A DNA stretch of 64,000 bases from Streptomyces olivoverticillatus (GCF_014203555.1 NZ_JACHJH010000007.1:124001-188000), one strand, 5' to 3'; positions 1 through 9,240 are shown, counted from the first letter of the stretch. The notes: a model not told the origin generated them from the letters alone. Translations and numbers: made by a program.

Positions 1-882
1 GTCGGTGCGCAGCTGGGCGTCGACGGCCTCCGGGTCCGCGTCCAGGTCGAGCAGACGGCGGCAGCGGCTGATGGCGCCCGCCAGGTCGCGCTGGTCGGAC
101 AGGGCGAGGCGGCATTCGACGTGGTCGGGGCGGGGGGCGAGGGCGACGGTCCCGTGTCCGTAGGGCAGGCGCAGGGTGCGGTGGTAGGCGCCGTCGCGCC
201 ACTCCTCCACGCCGGGGACGGCGGTGGCGGCGAGGAGGCCGAAGAGGTTGTCCGGGCACAAGGGTGCACGGAAGGGCAGCCGTAGCGTCAACAGGCCGGA
301 GGGGGCCGGTGCTTGGCCTCGCAGTGCGCGGGTGCGCAGGTCGGTGGGGGCGAGCGCGAAGACTTCGCGCACGGTCTCGTTGAAGGTGCGGATGGAGGAG
401 AAGCCCGCGGCGAAGGCGATGTCGGCCATGGGCAGGGCGCTGGTCTCGATGAGGATGCGGGCGGTCTGGGCGCGCTGGGCTCGGGCGAGGGCGAGGGGGC
501 CGGCGCCGAGTTCGGCGAGCAGTTGGCGTTCGATCTGCCGGGTGCTGTAGCCGAGGCGGGCGGCCAGGCCCGGTACGCCCTCGCGGTCGACGGTTCCGTC
601 GGCGATGAGCCGCATGGCGCGGGCGACGAGGTCGGCGCGTTCGTTCCACTGCGGGGAGCCGGGGCTGGCGTCGGGTCGGCAGCGTTTGCAGGCCCGGAAT
701 CCGGCCTGCTGGGCGGCGGCCGCGCTCGGATAGAACGTCATGTTCTCGTCCTTCGGCGGCACCACCGGGCAGCTGGGGCGGCAGTAGATGCGTGTGGTGA
801 GCACGGCGGTGAAGAACCAGCCGTCGAAGCGGGCGTCCTTGGACCGCACGGCCCGAACACAGCGGTCGAAGTCGGTGTGCAT
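1..882 (-). CDS. alkA: Ada/AlkA-type DNA alkylation repair protein, 3' part outside window
   Basis: The visible 294 codons start at ATG 882 and run off the left edge. The N-terminal ~75 residues carry the Ada zinc and methyl-acceptor pattern: CRPSCP near residue 34-38, then CKRC about 27 residues later. An AraC-type helix-turn-helix follows at roughly residues 80-185 (a GYSTRQIERQL helix, then FAAGFSSIRTFNETVREVF). After it comes the start of an AlkA N-terminal domain. By family knowledge this combination senses methyl-phosphotriesters, activates repair genes, and excises alkylated bases if the C-terminal HhH-GPD glycosylase domain is present. That domain lies outside the window, so its presence is inferred. 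The gene is followed upstream on the same strand by an unrelated FAD oxidoreductase. Confidence 0.9.
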   Translation of the reverse strand, partial: MHTDFDRCVRAVRSKDARFDGWFFTAVLTTRIYCRPSCPVVPPKDENMTFYPSAAAAQQAGFRACKRCRPDASPGSPQWNERADLVARAMRLIADGTVDREGVPGLAARLGYSTRQIERQLLAELGAGPLALARAQRAQTARILIETSALPMADIAFAAGFSSIRTFNETVREVFALAPTDLRTRALRGQAPAPSGLLTLRLPFRAPLCPDNLFGLLAATAVPGVEEWRDGAYHRTLRLPYGHGTVALAPRPDHVECRLALSDQRDLAGAISRCRRLLDLDADPEAVDAQLRTD

Positions 883-957
883 GCTTCAAGGATCGGCGGT
901 GCGGGGCGTCGGGGCTCGCGGAAATCCGACATGGGCGTCGGGGCCCCAGGACACGCC

Positions 958-2376
958 CTAGGACCCCCGCGTGAGCCGCCGCCACACCGCGCGGGCCGCG
1001 TGGTGGCCCGACATGCCGTGGACGCCCGGTCCCGGCGGGGTCGCCGAGGAGCACAGGAAGACCGCGGGGTGCGCCGTCGCGTACGGGACCCGGGCGAGCT
1101 TGGGGCGGATCAGCAGCCGCAGGCCCGCGACGGAACCCGTGGCGATGTCGCCTCCGACGTAGTTGGCGTTGCGGGCGGCGAGCACGGCGGGGCCGGCAAT
1201 GGCACGGGCGAGGACGAGATCGCGGAACCCCGGTGCGAACCGCTCGATCTGACGCTCGATCAACTCGGTGGCATCGCCCTCCCAGCCGTTGGGCACGTGC
1301 CCGTACACCCAGAAGGTGTGCTTGCCCTCGGGTGCCCGGGTGGGGTCCACGATGCTGGGCTGGGCGGTGATGAGGAAGGGGACGGAAGGGTCCCGTCCGT
1401 CGACGGCCGCGCCCAGGGCGTCGCGGATCTCGCCGTAGGTGGGGCCGACGTGGACCGTGCCGGCGCGCCGGGCGGCCTCGGCGCGCCAGGGCACCGGGCC
1501 GCTCAGCGCGTAGTCGACCTTGAAGGCGCTGGGGCCGAAGCGGAAGCGACGGTAGGCGTTGCCGAGTCCGGCGATGCGGGCGAGGGCGGTGGGCGAGGTG
1601 TCGAAGACGAAGGCGCGGGCGGGCGGCAGGTCGTCCAGGTGCTTGACCTCGAAGCCGGTGTGGATCGTGCCGCCGAGGGCGCGCAGGTACGAGCCGAGCG
1701 CGTCGGCGATCGACTGCGAGCCGCCGCGGGGCACCGGCCAGCCGCATTCGTGGGCGGCGATGGCGAACATCATCGCCATGCCGCCGGTCCCGATGCCGGT
1801 GAGCGGGGCGATGCCGTGAGCGGCGAGCCCGGCGAACAGCCCGCGGGCCTTCTCGTCGTGGAAGCGGCGCACCAGCATGCTCGCCGGCTGGGCGGCGAGC
1901 AGGCCGAAGCGGGCGTAGCCCGCGAGGTCGCGCGGCAGCCCGTCCCACTGGGTGCGCAGGAAGTCGGCGGCGAGGGTGTCCCACTGGCCGTGGAAGGGCG
2001 CCATCAGCCGCCGGTACGTGCCCGCGTCGCGCCGCCCCAGCGAGGAGGCGCTCTCGCCGACCCGCCGGGAGAGGACGGCGGCCGTGCCGTCGGGGAAGGG
2101 GTGGGCCATCGGCAGCTCGGGGTGGATCCACTCCAGGCCGTACCGGCCGAGCGGCATCCGGGAGAAGGCGGGCGAGCGCACGGCGAGGGGGTGCACCGCG
2201 GAGCAGGGGTCGTGGCGGAAGCCGGGGAGGGTGAGCTCCTCGGTGCGGGCGCCGCCGCCGATGGCGTCGGCCGCCTCGTACACCTCGACGGACAGGCCGC
2301 GGCGGGCCAGTTCGACGGCGGCGGTCAGGCCGTTGGGCCCGGCGCCCACGACGACCGCGTCCAGCATGGTGGTCAC
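958..2376 (-). CDS. NAD(P)/FAD-dependent oxidoreductase (CrtI/PYROXD2-like)
   Basis: This is a 472-residue flavoprotein. Residues ~7-35 form a Rossmann FAD-binding motif, VVVGAGPNGLTAAVELARRG, with the acidic ribose-binding residue in VEVYEA and a GGGARTEE segment after it. The C-terminus has the closing phytoene-desaturase-type FAD motif (SGHHAARAVW just after GPGVHGM). It resembles the phytoene desaturase/PYROXD2 superfamily; the substrate cannot be read from sequence. I chose GTG 2376 because AGGGGAG lies 8 nt before it, whereas ATG 2367 would be 17 nt away. The gene sits 26 nt downstream of the inositol-monophosphatase gene, so the two are probably cotranscribed. No carotenoid genes are nearby, so a carotenoid role is unlikely. 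Confidence 0.85.
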   Translation of the reverse strand: MTTMLDAVVVGAGPNGLTAAVELARRGLSVEVYEAADAIGGGARTEELTLPGFRHDPCSAVHPLAVRSPAFSRMPLGRYGLEWIHPELPMAHPFPDGTAAVLSRRVGESASSLGRRDAGTYRRLMAPFHGQWDTLAADFLRTQWDGLPRDLAGYARFGLLAAQPASMLVRRFHDEKARGLFAGLAAHGIAPLTGIGTGGMAMMFAIAAHECGWPVPRGGSQSIADALGSYLRALGGTIHTGFEVKHLDDLPPARAFVFDTSPTALARIAGLGNAYRRFRFGPSAFKVDYALSGPVPWRAEAARRAGTVHVGPTYGEIRDALGAAVDGRDPSVPFLITAQPSIVDPTRAPEGKHTFWVYGHVPNGWEGDATELIERQIERFAPGFRDLVLARAIAGPAVLAARNANYVGGDIATGSVAGLRLLIRPKLARVPYATAHPAVFLCSSATPPGPGVHGMSGHHAARAVWRRLTRGS

Positions 2377-2402
2377 CGGTCGGGCTCCCCTCGATTTGCG
2401 GG

Positions 2403-3236
2403 TCAGGGTCGGCCGGCGGACGCCAGCAGGTCCAGAATATGCCGCAGGGTCGCCGCGTCCCGCGCCGCGGCGAACGGCAGCGCGTTGCCCCCGGCGATCC
2501 GGAACGGTTCGTTCGCCACCGTGGCGCTCGCGCCGCCCGCCTCGGCGACGAGCAGCAGGCCCGCCGCGTGGTCCCAGGGGTTCTCCCAGGAGAAGGCCAG
2601 GGCGTCCAGCGCGCCCTGGGCCACGTGCAGATACTCCAGCCCCGCCGAGCCGCACGGGCGCGGCGCCACGCCGTCCGTCAGCAGGGTGGCCAGCACGCGC
2701 TTCTGCTCGTCGTCGGTGAAGTCGAAGTGGGAGGTGGCCACTTCGAGGTCGCGGCCGGGCTCGGGGGAACCGCAGTGCAGCGGCGAGCCGTTGAGCTGCG
2801 CTCCCCCGCCGCGCCGGGCTATCGCCATCTGGTCCAGGGCGGGGGCGTACGTCCACGACGCGAGCAGCTCGCCGCGGTGGGCCAGGCAGACCAGGGTGGC
2901 GAAGCCGGGGTCGCCGTGCACGAACTGCCGGGTGCCGTCGACCGGGTCGACGATCCACACCGGGTCGTTGCCGCGCACCGCGCCGAGCACCGACGGGTCG
3001 GCGTGCACGGCTTCCTCGCCGACCACGACCGAGCCGGGCAGCAGTGTGGTGAGGGAGGCCGTCAGGTGCTCCTCGGCCAGGCGGTCGGCGACGGTCACCA
3101 GATCGTGCGGGCCGTTCTTCTGGACGATCTCGTAGGCCGCGAGCTGCCGGAAGCGCGGCATGATTTCGGCGGCGGCCGCCTTGCGCACCGCTTCCTCGAC
3201 GTCGGACAGGTCGCCTGCGAGAAACTTCTCGATCAT
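2403..3236 (-). CDS. inositol monophosphatase family protein
   Basis: The 277-residue protein shows the Mg2+-dependent phosphatase motifs of the IMPase/FIG superfamily: the metal ligand in GEEAV near residue 73, the core motif WIVDPVDGTRQFVHGDPGF at ~93-111, and the C-terminal motif WDHAAGLLLVAEAGG at ~213-227. Family members dephosphorylate inositol phosphate, histidinol phosphate or PAP. The substrate here is not determinable, and no histidine-biosynthesis genes are adjacent. ATG 3236 has no strong ribosome-binding site, so it may be leaderless. The FAD oxidoreductase follows 26 nt downstream. Confidence 0.88.
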   Translation of the reverse strand: MIEKFLAGDLSDVEEAVRKAAAAEIMPRFRQLAAYEIVQKNGPHDLVTVADRLAEEHLTASLTTLLPGSVVVGEEAVHADPSVLGAVRGNDPVWIVDPVDGTRQFVHGDPGFATLVCLAHRGELLASWTYAPALDQMAIARRGGGAQLNGSPLHCGSPEPGRDLEVATSHFDFTDDEQKRVLATLLTDGVAPRPCGSAGLEYLHVAQGALDALAFSWENPWDHAAGLLLVAEAGGASATVANEPFRIAGGNALPFAAARDAATLRHILDLLASAGRP

Positions 3237-3390
3237 ATGACCATCGAACCACGGCGCTCCGACAATCGGTGAAGGGGCCTTTGCCGCACGGTGTCCCGGG
3301 CATGAACATGGAGCCCGCGGGCACAGCGTTACGGTTGATTCACCGGCCGAGCGGGCGGCCGGCCGAGGAACTCATGCTGGAGGATGCGCC

Positions 3391-4446
3391 GTGCACGGTG
3401 AATACAAGGTGCCGGGCGGCAAGCTCGTCGTCGTCGACCTGGACGTCGTGGACGGGGTGCTGCGCGATGTCCGGGTGGCCGGGGACTTCTTCCTCGAACC
3501 CGACGAGGCGCTCCTCGACATCAACCGCGCCCTGGAGGGCGCTCCGGCCGACACCCCCGCCCCGCAGCTCGCCGCGCGCATCGACACGGCGCTGCCCGAG
3601 GGCACGGTGATGTTCGGCTTCGGCTCCGAGGCGGTGGGCGTCGCGGTGCGCCGGGCGCTGGCCCGGGCGTCGGACTGGACGGACTACGACTGGCAGCTGG
3701 TCCACGACGGACCGCAGTCGCCCGCCCTGCACATGGCGCTGGACGAGGTGCTGACGGCCGAGGTCGCCGCCGGTCGGCGGCCGCCGACCCTGCGGGTTTG
3801 GGAGTGGGGCTCCCCGGCGGTGGTGATCGGCAGCTTCCAGTCGCTGCGCAACGAGGTCGACCCGGAGGGCGCCGCCCGGCACGGGATGACCGTCGTCCGG
3901 CGGATCTCCGGCGGCGGCGCCATGTACATCGAGCCGGGGAACACCATCACCTACTCCCTGTGTGTCCCCGATGCGCTGGTGCAGGGGCTCTCCTTCGCCG
4001 ACAGCTACGCCTACCTGGACGACTGGGTGCTGGGCGCGCTGGAGGGCATGGGCGTCAAGGCGTGGTACCAGCCGCTGAACGACATCGCCACCGAGGCCGG
4101 CAAGATCGCGGGTGCCGCGCAGAAGCGGGTGGTGAGCGGGGGCGGGGCGGTGCTGCACCACGTGACCATGGCCTACGACATCGACGCCGACAAGATGCTC
4201 GAAGTGCTGCGCATCGGCAAGGAGAAGCTGTCGGACAAGGGGACGAAGAGCGCCAAGAAGCGCGTCGACCCGCTGCGGCGGCAGACGGGGCTTTCGCGGG
4301 CCGCGGTCATCGAGAAGATGATCGAGTCCTTCCGGGCGCGCTACGGGCTGACGGAGGGGGCCGTCACCCCCGAGGAGATGGTCCGGGCCGAGGAGCTGGC
4401 GGCGGCAAAGTTCGCCTCCCCGGAGTGGACGGCGCGGGTGCCGTAG
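3391..4446 (+). CDS. lipoate-protein ligase A-like protein (BPL/LplA family)
   Basis: This 351-residue protein has two parts. Residues ~1-90 form a small accessory domain like the separate C-terminal domain of bacterial LplA, here at the N-terminus. Residues ~95-330 form the biotin/lipoyl ligase domain. The diagnostic loop RRISGGGAMYIEPGNTI (~172-188) and the lysine segment AGKIAGAAQKR (~234-244) match the lipoyl-AMP binding and catalytic sites. The likely role is attaching salvaged lipoate, or octanoyl, to E2 or GcvH domains. The GTG start at 3391 is supported by GGAGG 7 nt upstream. It is transcribed alone, divergent from the inositol-phosphatase gene and convergent with the LLM oxidoreductase. 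Confidence 0.85.
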   Translation: MHGEYKVPGGKLVVVDLDVVDGVLRDVRVAGDFFLEPDEALLDINRALEGAPADTPAPQLAARIDTALPEGTVMFGFGSEAVGVAVRRALARASDWTDYDWQLVHDGPQSPALHMALDEVLTAEVAAGRRPPTLRVWEWGSPAVVIGSFQSLRNEVDPEGAARHGMTVVRRISGGGAMYIEPGNTITYSLCVPDALVQGLSFADSYAYLDDWVLGALEGMGVKAWYQPLNDIATEAGKIAGAAQKRVVSGGGAVLHHVTMAYDIDADKMLEVLRIGKEKLSDKGTKSAKKRVDPLRRQTGLSRAAVIEKMIESFRARYGLTEGAVTPEEMVRAEELAAAKFASPEWTARVP

Positions 4447-4467
4447 CGGCGCGCCGCCCGCCCCGGG

Positions 4468-5466
4468 TCAGCGCAACGCCGGGATGAGGTGCTGTCCGTA
4501 GGCGTCGATCGTCGCCTCCCTCGCGTCGTGCATGGCGTAGAGCGCGAATTGGTCGACGCCCAGCTCTCTGAGGTGCTCCAGCCGCTCCCGGTGCGCGGCC
4601 ACAGGGCCGATCAGGCAGAAGCGGTCGACGATCTCGTCGGGGACGAAGTCGGTGGAGGGGTTCCCGGCGCGCCCGTGGTGGCTGTAGTCGTAGCCCTGGC
4701 GCGCCTCGATGTACGCGGTGAGGGCCCGGGGTACGGCTCCGGTGCCCTGCCCGTAGCGGGCGACCAGGTCGGCTACGTGGTTGCCGACCATGCCGCCGAA
4801 CCAGCGGCACTGCTCCCGCGCGTGGGCCACGTCGTCGGTGACATAGGCGGGGGCGGCGACGCAGATGGTGAGCGAGGCGGGGTCTCGGCCTGCTTCGGCC
4901 GCGGCGTCGCGGACGGCCTTGACCATCCACCGGGTCAGATCGGGGTCGGCGAGCTGGAGGATGAAGCCGTCGGCCTCGCGGCCGGCCATCGCCAGCGCCT
5001 TCGGCCCATAGGCCGCCATCCACACGGGAAGCCGGCCGTCGTGCACCCAGGGCAGCTTCACCACCGTGCCGCCGATATCCGTCTCGCGGCCCTCCGCCAG
5101 GTCGCGGATGATCCGCATCGACTCGCTGAGCCTGGCGAGGGTGTTGGGCTTGCGCCCGGCCACCCGCATCGCGGAGTCGCCGCGGCCGATGCCGCACACC
5201 GTGCGGTTGCCGTACATGTCGTTGAGGGTGGCGAAGGTGGAGGCGGTGACCTCGGGGGTGCGGGTCGAGGGGTTGGTGACCATGGGGCCCACGACGAGGT
5301 GCTCGGTGTGCTCCAGGATGCGGCTGTAGATGACGAACGGCTCCTGCCACAGCACGGCGGAGTCGAAGGTCCAGCCGTAGCGGAAGCCGCACCGCTCGGC
5401 GCGGCGCATGAGCTCCACGACGGCGGTGGCGGGCGGGTCGGTCTGCAGGACGAGGCCGAAGTCCAC
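4468..5466 (-). CDS. LLM-class F420-dependent oxidoreductase of the pyrimidine-degradation operon
   Basis: The 332-residue protein has the bacterial-luciferase TIM-barrel pattern: an N-terminal MDFGLVLQTD strand, GPMVTNPSTRTPEV at ~80-93, GIGRGDS at ~112-118, and PVWMAAYGPKALAMAGREAD at ~150-170. It belongs, by recall, to the LLM subfamily that accompanies dihydropyrimidinase genes in actinobacteria and uses F420 or FMN. The start is GTG 5466 with AAGGAG 10 nt upstream. It is the last gene of a four-gene operon, 22 nt after the dihydropyrimidinase. A redox step in pyrimidine or hydantoin breakdown is inferred from this position; the exact reaction is not known. Confidence 0.85.
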   Translation of the reverse strand: MDFGLVLQTDPPATAVVELMRRAERCGFRYGWTFDSAVLWQEPFVIYSRILEHTEHLVVGPMVTNPSTRTPEVTASTFATLNDMYGNRTVCGIGRGDSAMRVAGRKPNTLARLSESMRIIRDLAEGRETDIGGTVVKLPWVHDGRLPVWMAAYGPKALAMAGREADGFILQLADPDLTRWMVKAVRDAAAEAGRDPASLTICVAAPAYVTDDVAHAREQCRWFGGMVGNHVADLVARYGQGTGAVPRALTAYIEARQGYDYSHHGRAGNPSTDFVPDEIVDRFCLIGPVAAHRERLEHLRELGVDQFALYAMHDAREATIDAYGQHLIPALR

Positions 5467-5488
5467 GTGCGGTGTGCTCCTTACCGGA

Positions 5489-6892
5489 TTACGCGAGGTA
5501 CTGACAGGTGGAGCGGGGGACGTGGCGTCCGTGCCCCGCCCGCCCGGTGAACCGTCTGCGGTCGATGACGGTTTCGCCCCGCGAGAGGACGGTTTCGACC
5601 TGGCCGGTGATCCTCTTGCCCTCGTAGGCCGAGTAGTCGACGTTCATGTGGTGGGTCTCGGCCGAGAGGGTCTGCTGGGCGTGCGGGTCGTAGACGACGA
5701 TGTCGGCGTCGGCGCCGGGGGCGATGGTGCCCTTGTGGGGAGCGAGGCCGAACATCCGGGCGGGCGCGGCGCAGGCGATCTCGATCCAGCGCCGCCGGGA
5801 GATGTGGCCGTCGACGACGGCCTGGTGGAGCAGGTCCATGCGGTTCTCGACGCCCGGCAGCCCGTTGGGGATCTTCGAGAAGTCGCCGCGGCCCAGCTCC
5901 TTCTGCCCGGAGAAGCAGAACGGGCAGTGGTCGGTGGAGACGACCTGGAGGTCGTCGGTGCGCAGGGCGCGCCAGAGTGCCGCCTGGTGTTCCCGGGGGC
6001 GCAGTGGTGTGGAGCAGACGTATTTCGCGCCTTCGAAGTCGGGCTCGGCCAGGTTGTCGGTGGACAGGAACAGATACTGCGGGCAGGTCTCGCCGAAGAC
6101 CGGCAGCCCCTGGTCCCGGGCCGAGACGAGCTCGGCGACGGCTTCTCGGGCCGAGACGTGCACGACGTAGAGGGGGCTGCCCGCGACGCGGGCGAGCTGG
6201 ATGGCGCGGTGGGTGGCCTCGGCTTCCAGCAGGGCCTTGCGGACCTCGCCGTGGTGGAGGGGGTCGGTGCGCCCGGCGGCGAGGGCCTGTTCGATCAGGA
6301 CGTCGATGGCGATGCCGTTCTCGGCGTGCATCATGATCAGGCCGCCGTTGCCGGAGGCGCGCTGCATGGCCCGCAGGATCTGTCCGTCGTCGCTGTAGAA
6401 GACGCCGGGGTAGGCCATGAAGAGCTTGAAGGAGGTCACGCCCTCCTCCACCAGCAGGTCCATCTCCTTGAGCGTGCCCTCGTGCACATCGGAGACGATC
6501 ATGTGGAAGCCGTAGTCGACGGCGCACTTGCCCTCGGCCTTGGCGTGCCACGCGTCGAGCCCTTGGCGCAGCGCGCCGCCGCGGGGCTGGACGGCGAAGT
6601 CGACCACGGTGGTGGTGCCGCCCCAAGCTGCGGCGCGGGTGCCGGTCTCGAAGGTGTCGGAGGAGGCGGTGCCGCCGAAGGGGAGCTCGAAGTGGGTGTG
6701 GGCATCGACGCCGCCGGGGATCACGTATTTGCCGGTGGCGTCGATGGTGTGCTCGGCGGTCCAGCCGCGGGCGCAGGAGCTGCCGGGGGCGGCCAGCGCC
6801 GCGATCTTGCCGTCCTCGATGAGGACGTCCGCCTGCATCTCTTCGGCGGCGGTGATGACGAGCCCGCCGCGGACGAGCGTTCTGTCGCTCAT
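5489..6892 (-). CDS. hydA: dihydropyrimidinase / hydantoinase
   Basis: This 467-residue cyclic amidohydrolase hydrolyses dihydropyrimidines or 5-substituted hydantoins to N-carbamoyl amino acids. All di-metal ligands of the family are visible: DAHTHFE at ~59-65, the carbamylated lysine in TSFKLFMAYPG at ~150-160, the histidines in MMHAEN and YVVHVS, and the aspartate in STDHCPF at ~313-319. Its ATG overlaps the stop of the upstream aminotransferase as ATGA, so translation is probably coupled. Together with the upstream beta-ureidopropionase it forms the last two steps of reductive pyrimidine breakdown. Dihydropyrimidine dehydrogenase is not in the window. Confidence 0.93.
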   Translation of the reverse strand: MSDRTLVRGGLVITAAEEMQADVLIEDGKIAALAAPGSSCARGWTAEHTIDATGKYVIPGGVDAHTHFELPFGGTASSDTFETGTRAAAWGGTTTVVDFAVQPRGGALRQGLDAWHAKAEGKCAVDYGFHMIVSDVHEGTLKEMDLLVEEGVTSFKLFMAYPGVFYSDDGQILRAMQRASGNGGLIMMHAENGIAIDVLIEQALAAGRTDPLHHGEVRKALLEAEATHRAIQLARVAGSPLYVVHVSAREAVAELVSARDQGLPVFGETCPQYLFLSTDNLAEPDFEGAKYVCSTPLRPREHQAALWRALRTDDLQVVSTDHCPFCFSGQKELGRGDFSKIPNGLPGVENRMDLLHQAVVDGHISRRRWIEIACAAPARMFGLAPHKGTIAPGADADIVVYDPHAQQTLSAETHHMNVDYSAYEGKRITGQVETVLSRGETVIDRRRFTGRAGHGRHVPRSTCQYLA

Positions 6893-8208
6893 GACCGGTC
6901 CTTTCCGCCGAAGGCGTCCTGCACGTGACGCAGCGTCTCCTCCAGGATGTCGGCGCCTTCTTCGGCTTCGGCGACGGTGAGCGTCAGGGGTGGGGCGATG
7001 CGCAGGGCGTGGCCCTCGCGGCCGCCCTTGCCGATGAGCAGGCCCTTGTCGCGCGCGGCTTCGAGGGCGAGCGCGGCGGCCTGGGGGGCGGGCGAGCCGT
7101 CGGGGGCGGCCAGCTCGATGCCAATCATCAGTCCGCGGCCGCGGACTTCGCGGACGACGGGCAGGCCCGCGGCGATGGCCCGCAGCCGCTCGATGAGCAG
7201 GCCGCCGACGCGGCGGGCGTTGCCCTGGAGGTCGTGCTCCAGCAGGTAGGTCAGGTTGGCGAGGCCGGCCGCCATGGTGACGGGGCTGCCGCCGAAAGTG
7301 GAGATGGAGTTGGCGTCGAGGCAGTTCATGACGTCGGCGCGGGCGACGACGCCGCCGACCGACATGCCGTTGCCGATGCCCTTGGCGAAGGTGAGCAGGT
7401 CGGGCGGGCCGGCTTCGGCGTGGGCCTGCCAGCCCCAGAAGTGGTCGCCGGTGCGGCCCCAGCCCGTCTGCACCTCGTCGCTGATCCACAGGATGCCGTG
7501 CCGGGCGAGGACGTCGCGGAAGGCGGCGTAGAGGCCGTCGGGCGGGGCCGTGAAGCCGCCGACGCCCTGGACCGGCTCGGCGATGAGGGCGGCGACGTTG
7601 CCGTGGGCCTGGCCGAGCACGTCTTCCAGGTCGGCGACGCAGGCCTCGGTGAACTCCCGGTCGGACAGGTGGGCGTACGGTCCCCGGGTGCGGACCGCGC
7701 CGTGCACGTAGAGCGTCTGGAGCGGGGAGAGGCTGGTGGGCGACCAGGAGGAGTTGCCGGTGACGCCGATCGCCGAGAAGGAGCGGCCGTGGTAGCCGTT
7801 GCGCATGGCCAGGATCTGGTTGGACCGCCGGAAGGTGGTGGCCAGCAGCAGGGCGGCGTCATTGGCCTCGGTGCCGGAGGTGGTGAAGAAGACGCGGGCG
7901 TCGGGGATGCCGGACAGGGCGGCGATGCGCTCGGCCAGTTCGACCATGTGCCGGTCGAGGTAGAGCGTGGAGGTGTGCAGGATGCGCCCGGCCTGCTCGG
8001 CGACGGCCTTGGTGACCTCGGGCAGGGCGTGGGCGGTCATCGTGGTGAGGATGCCGCCGAAGAAGTCGAGGTAGCGCCGGCCCTGGGCGTCCCACACATG
8101 GCGGCCCTCGCCGTGGGTGAGCTCCAGCGGCTCGCGGTAGTAGAGGGCGAGCCAGTCGGGCATGACGGCCCGGTGGCGGGCGTGGAGCGGCGCCGGCCGG
8201 GCGGTCAC
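6889..8208 (-). CDS. class III aminotransferase of the pyrimidine-degradation operon
   Basis: The 439-residue PLP enzyme shows the class III signature: SGTEAND (PLP phosphate contact, ~95), NGYHGRSFSAIGVTG, the aspartate in LWISDEVQTGWGRTG (~225-238), and the Schiff-base lysine in LLTFAKGIGNGM (~258). In reductive pyrimidine degradation the likely substrate is beta-alanine or 3-aminoisobutyrate, with pyruvate or 2-oxoglutarate as acceptor; this is inferred from the neighbours. I place the start at GTG 8208, which overlaps the upstream stop as GTGA. A longer reading to 8262 would overlap that gene substantially. The 3' end overlaps hydA by 4 nt. Confidence 0.9.
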   Translation of the reverse strand: MTARPAPLHARHRAVMPDWLALYYREPLELTHGEGRHVWDAQGRRYLDFFGGILTTMTAHALPEVTKAVAEQAGRILHTSTLYLDRHMVELAERIAALSGIPDARVFFTTSGTEANDAALLLATTFRRSNQILAMRNGYHGRSFSAIGVTGNSSWSPTSLSPLQTLYVHGAVRTRGPYAHLSDREFTEACVADLEDVLGQAHGNVAALIAEPVQGVGGFTAPPDGLYAAFRDVLARHGILWISDEVQTGWGRTGDHFWGWQAHAEAGPPDLLTFAKGIGNGMSVGGVVARADVMNCLDANSISTFGGSPVTMAAGLANLTYLLEHDLQGNARRVGGLLIERLRAIAAGLPVVREVRGRGLMIGIELAAPDGSPAPQAAALALEAARDKGLLIGKGGREGHALRIAPPLTLTVAEAEEGADILEETLRHVQDAFGGKDRS

Positions 8209-9047
8209 GGCTGCACCAGGCCTTCGTAGGCGTCGGGCCTGCGGTCCCGGTAGAACGCCCACTGCTGCCGGACCTCTTCGATGAGGCCGAAGTCTAGGTC
8301 GCGGACGAGCAGTTCCTCCTTGGTGTCACTGGCGGTGCCCCCGACGAACTGCCCGCGCGGGTCGACGAAGTAGGAGGTGCCGTAGAAGTCGTTGTCCCCG
8401 TACTCCTCCTGGCCGACGCGGTTGATGGCGGCGACGAAGTACTCGTTGGCGACGGCGGCAGCGGGCTGTTCGAGCTGCCAGAGGTGGGCGGACAGGCCGC
8501 GGGAGGTGGCCGAGGGGTTGTAGACGAGCTGGGCGCCGGCCAGGCCGAGGGCGCGCCAGCCTTCGGGGAAGTGCCGGTCGTAGCAGATGTAGACCCCGAC
8601 CTTGCCGACGGCCGTGTCGAAGACGGGCCAGCCGAGGTTGCCCGGTTTGAAGTAGTACTTCTCCCAGAAGCCCTTCACCTGGGGGATGTGGTGCTTGCGG
8701 TACTTCCCCAGATAGCTGCCGTCGGCGTCGATCACGGCGGCGGTGTTGTAGTAGAAGCCGGACTGCTCGATCTCGAAGACCGGCACGACGATCACCATGC
8801 CCGTCTCGCGCGCCAGGTCGCTCATCCGGCGGACGGTCGGCCCGTCGGGGACCGGCTCGGCCCAGCGGTAGTGCTCGCTCTCCTGCACCTGGCAGAAGTA
8901 GGGGGAGTTGAAGACTTCCTGGAAGCCGATCACCTTCGCGCCCTGCGCGGCGGCCGCGCGAGCGTGCTCCTCGTGCTTGACGATCATCGACTCGGTGTCG
9001 CCGGTCCAGGTCGCCTGGACCAGTGCGGCGCGGACAACATTGGCCAT
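8205..9047 (-). CDS. nitrilase-superfamily hydrolase, probable beta-ureidopropionase
   Basis: This 280-residue carbon-nitrogen hydrolase has the Glu-Lys-Cys triad: Glu in GFQEVFNSPYF (~44), Lys in GKYRKHHIP (~116-120) and Cys in VYICYDRHFPEG (~151). The sequence around the cysteine and the aromatic NSPYF loop match beta-ureidopropionase and N-carbamoyl-amino-acid amidases. These release CO2 and ammonia from N-carbamoyl-beta-alanine. It is the first gene of the pyrimidine operon. AGGAG lies 8 nt before ATG 9047, and a 190-nt promoter region separates it from ggt. Confidence 0.9.
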   Translation of the reverse strand: MANVVRAALVQATWTGDTESMIVKHEEHARAAAAQGAKVIGFQEVFNSPYFCQVQESEHYRWAEPVPDGPTVRRMSDLARETGMVIVVPVFEIEQSGFYYNTAAVIDADGSYLGKYRKHHIPQVKGFWEKYYFKPGNLGWPVFDTAVGKVGVYICYDRHFPEGWRALGLAGAQLVYNPSATSRGLSAHLWQLEQPAAAVANEYFVAAINRVGQEEYGDNDFYGTSYFVDPRGQFVGGTASDTKEELLVRDLDFGLIEEVRQQWAFYRDRRPDAYEGLVQP

Positions 9048-9103
9048 GAGCTGCTCCTATGCCAGGGCCTCAGCCAGGCGGTAGTCACCTCGGACGGCTG
9101 CCG

Positions 9104-9123
9104 ACACGCGTAGATCCGCGTGT
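9104..9123. promoter_or_regulatory. inverted repeat upstream of pyrimidine-degradation operon
   Basis: A perfect 7-bp inverted repeat, ACACGCG-tagatc-CGCGTGT, lies 57 nt upstream of the beta-ureidopropionase start. Its size and place fit an operator or activator site for the operon. No regulator gene is adjacent, so the cognate protein is unknown. Confidence 0.45.
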
Positions 9124-9198
9124 GGAAGCGACCGTAGGTCCCGTCACAGCGCGTGGCAAGACCATCACGCCGCCTGTGGAAAACTCATGCGGTCGGCA

Positions 9199-9236
9199 CT
9201 CCGGGCGCGGGAGCCCGCTGGGCCCCGCGCCCGGAG
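9199..9236 (-). terminator. strong hairpin terminator of ggt
   Basis: Perfect 13-bp arms (9199-9211 and 9224-9236) are extended by an inner GCCC-gct-GGGC stem after one mismatch. The hairpin begins 5 nt after the ggt stop codon on the minus strand. There is no U-tract, as is common in Streptomyces. Confidence 0.85.
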
Positions 9237-9240
9237 GGGC

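Noticed and set aside
313..3135. A 940-codon open frame on the plus strand
   Set aside because: It is the antisense shadow of the minus-strand ada, FAD oxidoreductase and phosphatase genes; its product is low-complexity Gly/Ala/Arg/Val with no motif.
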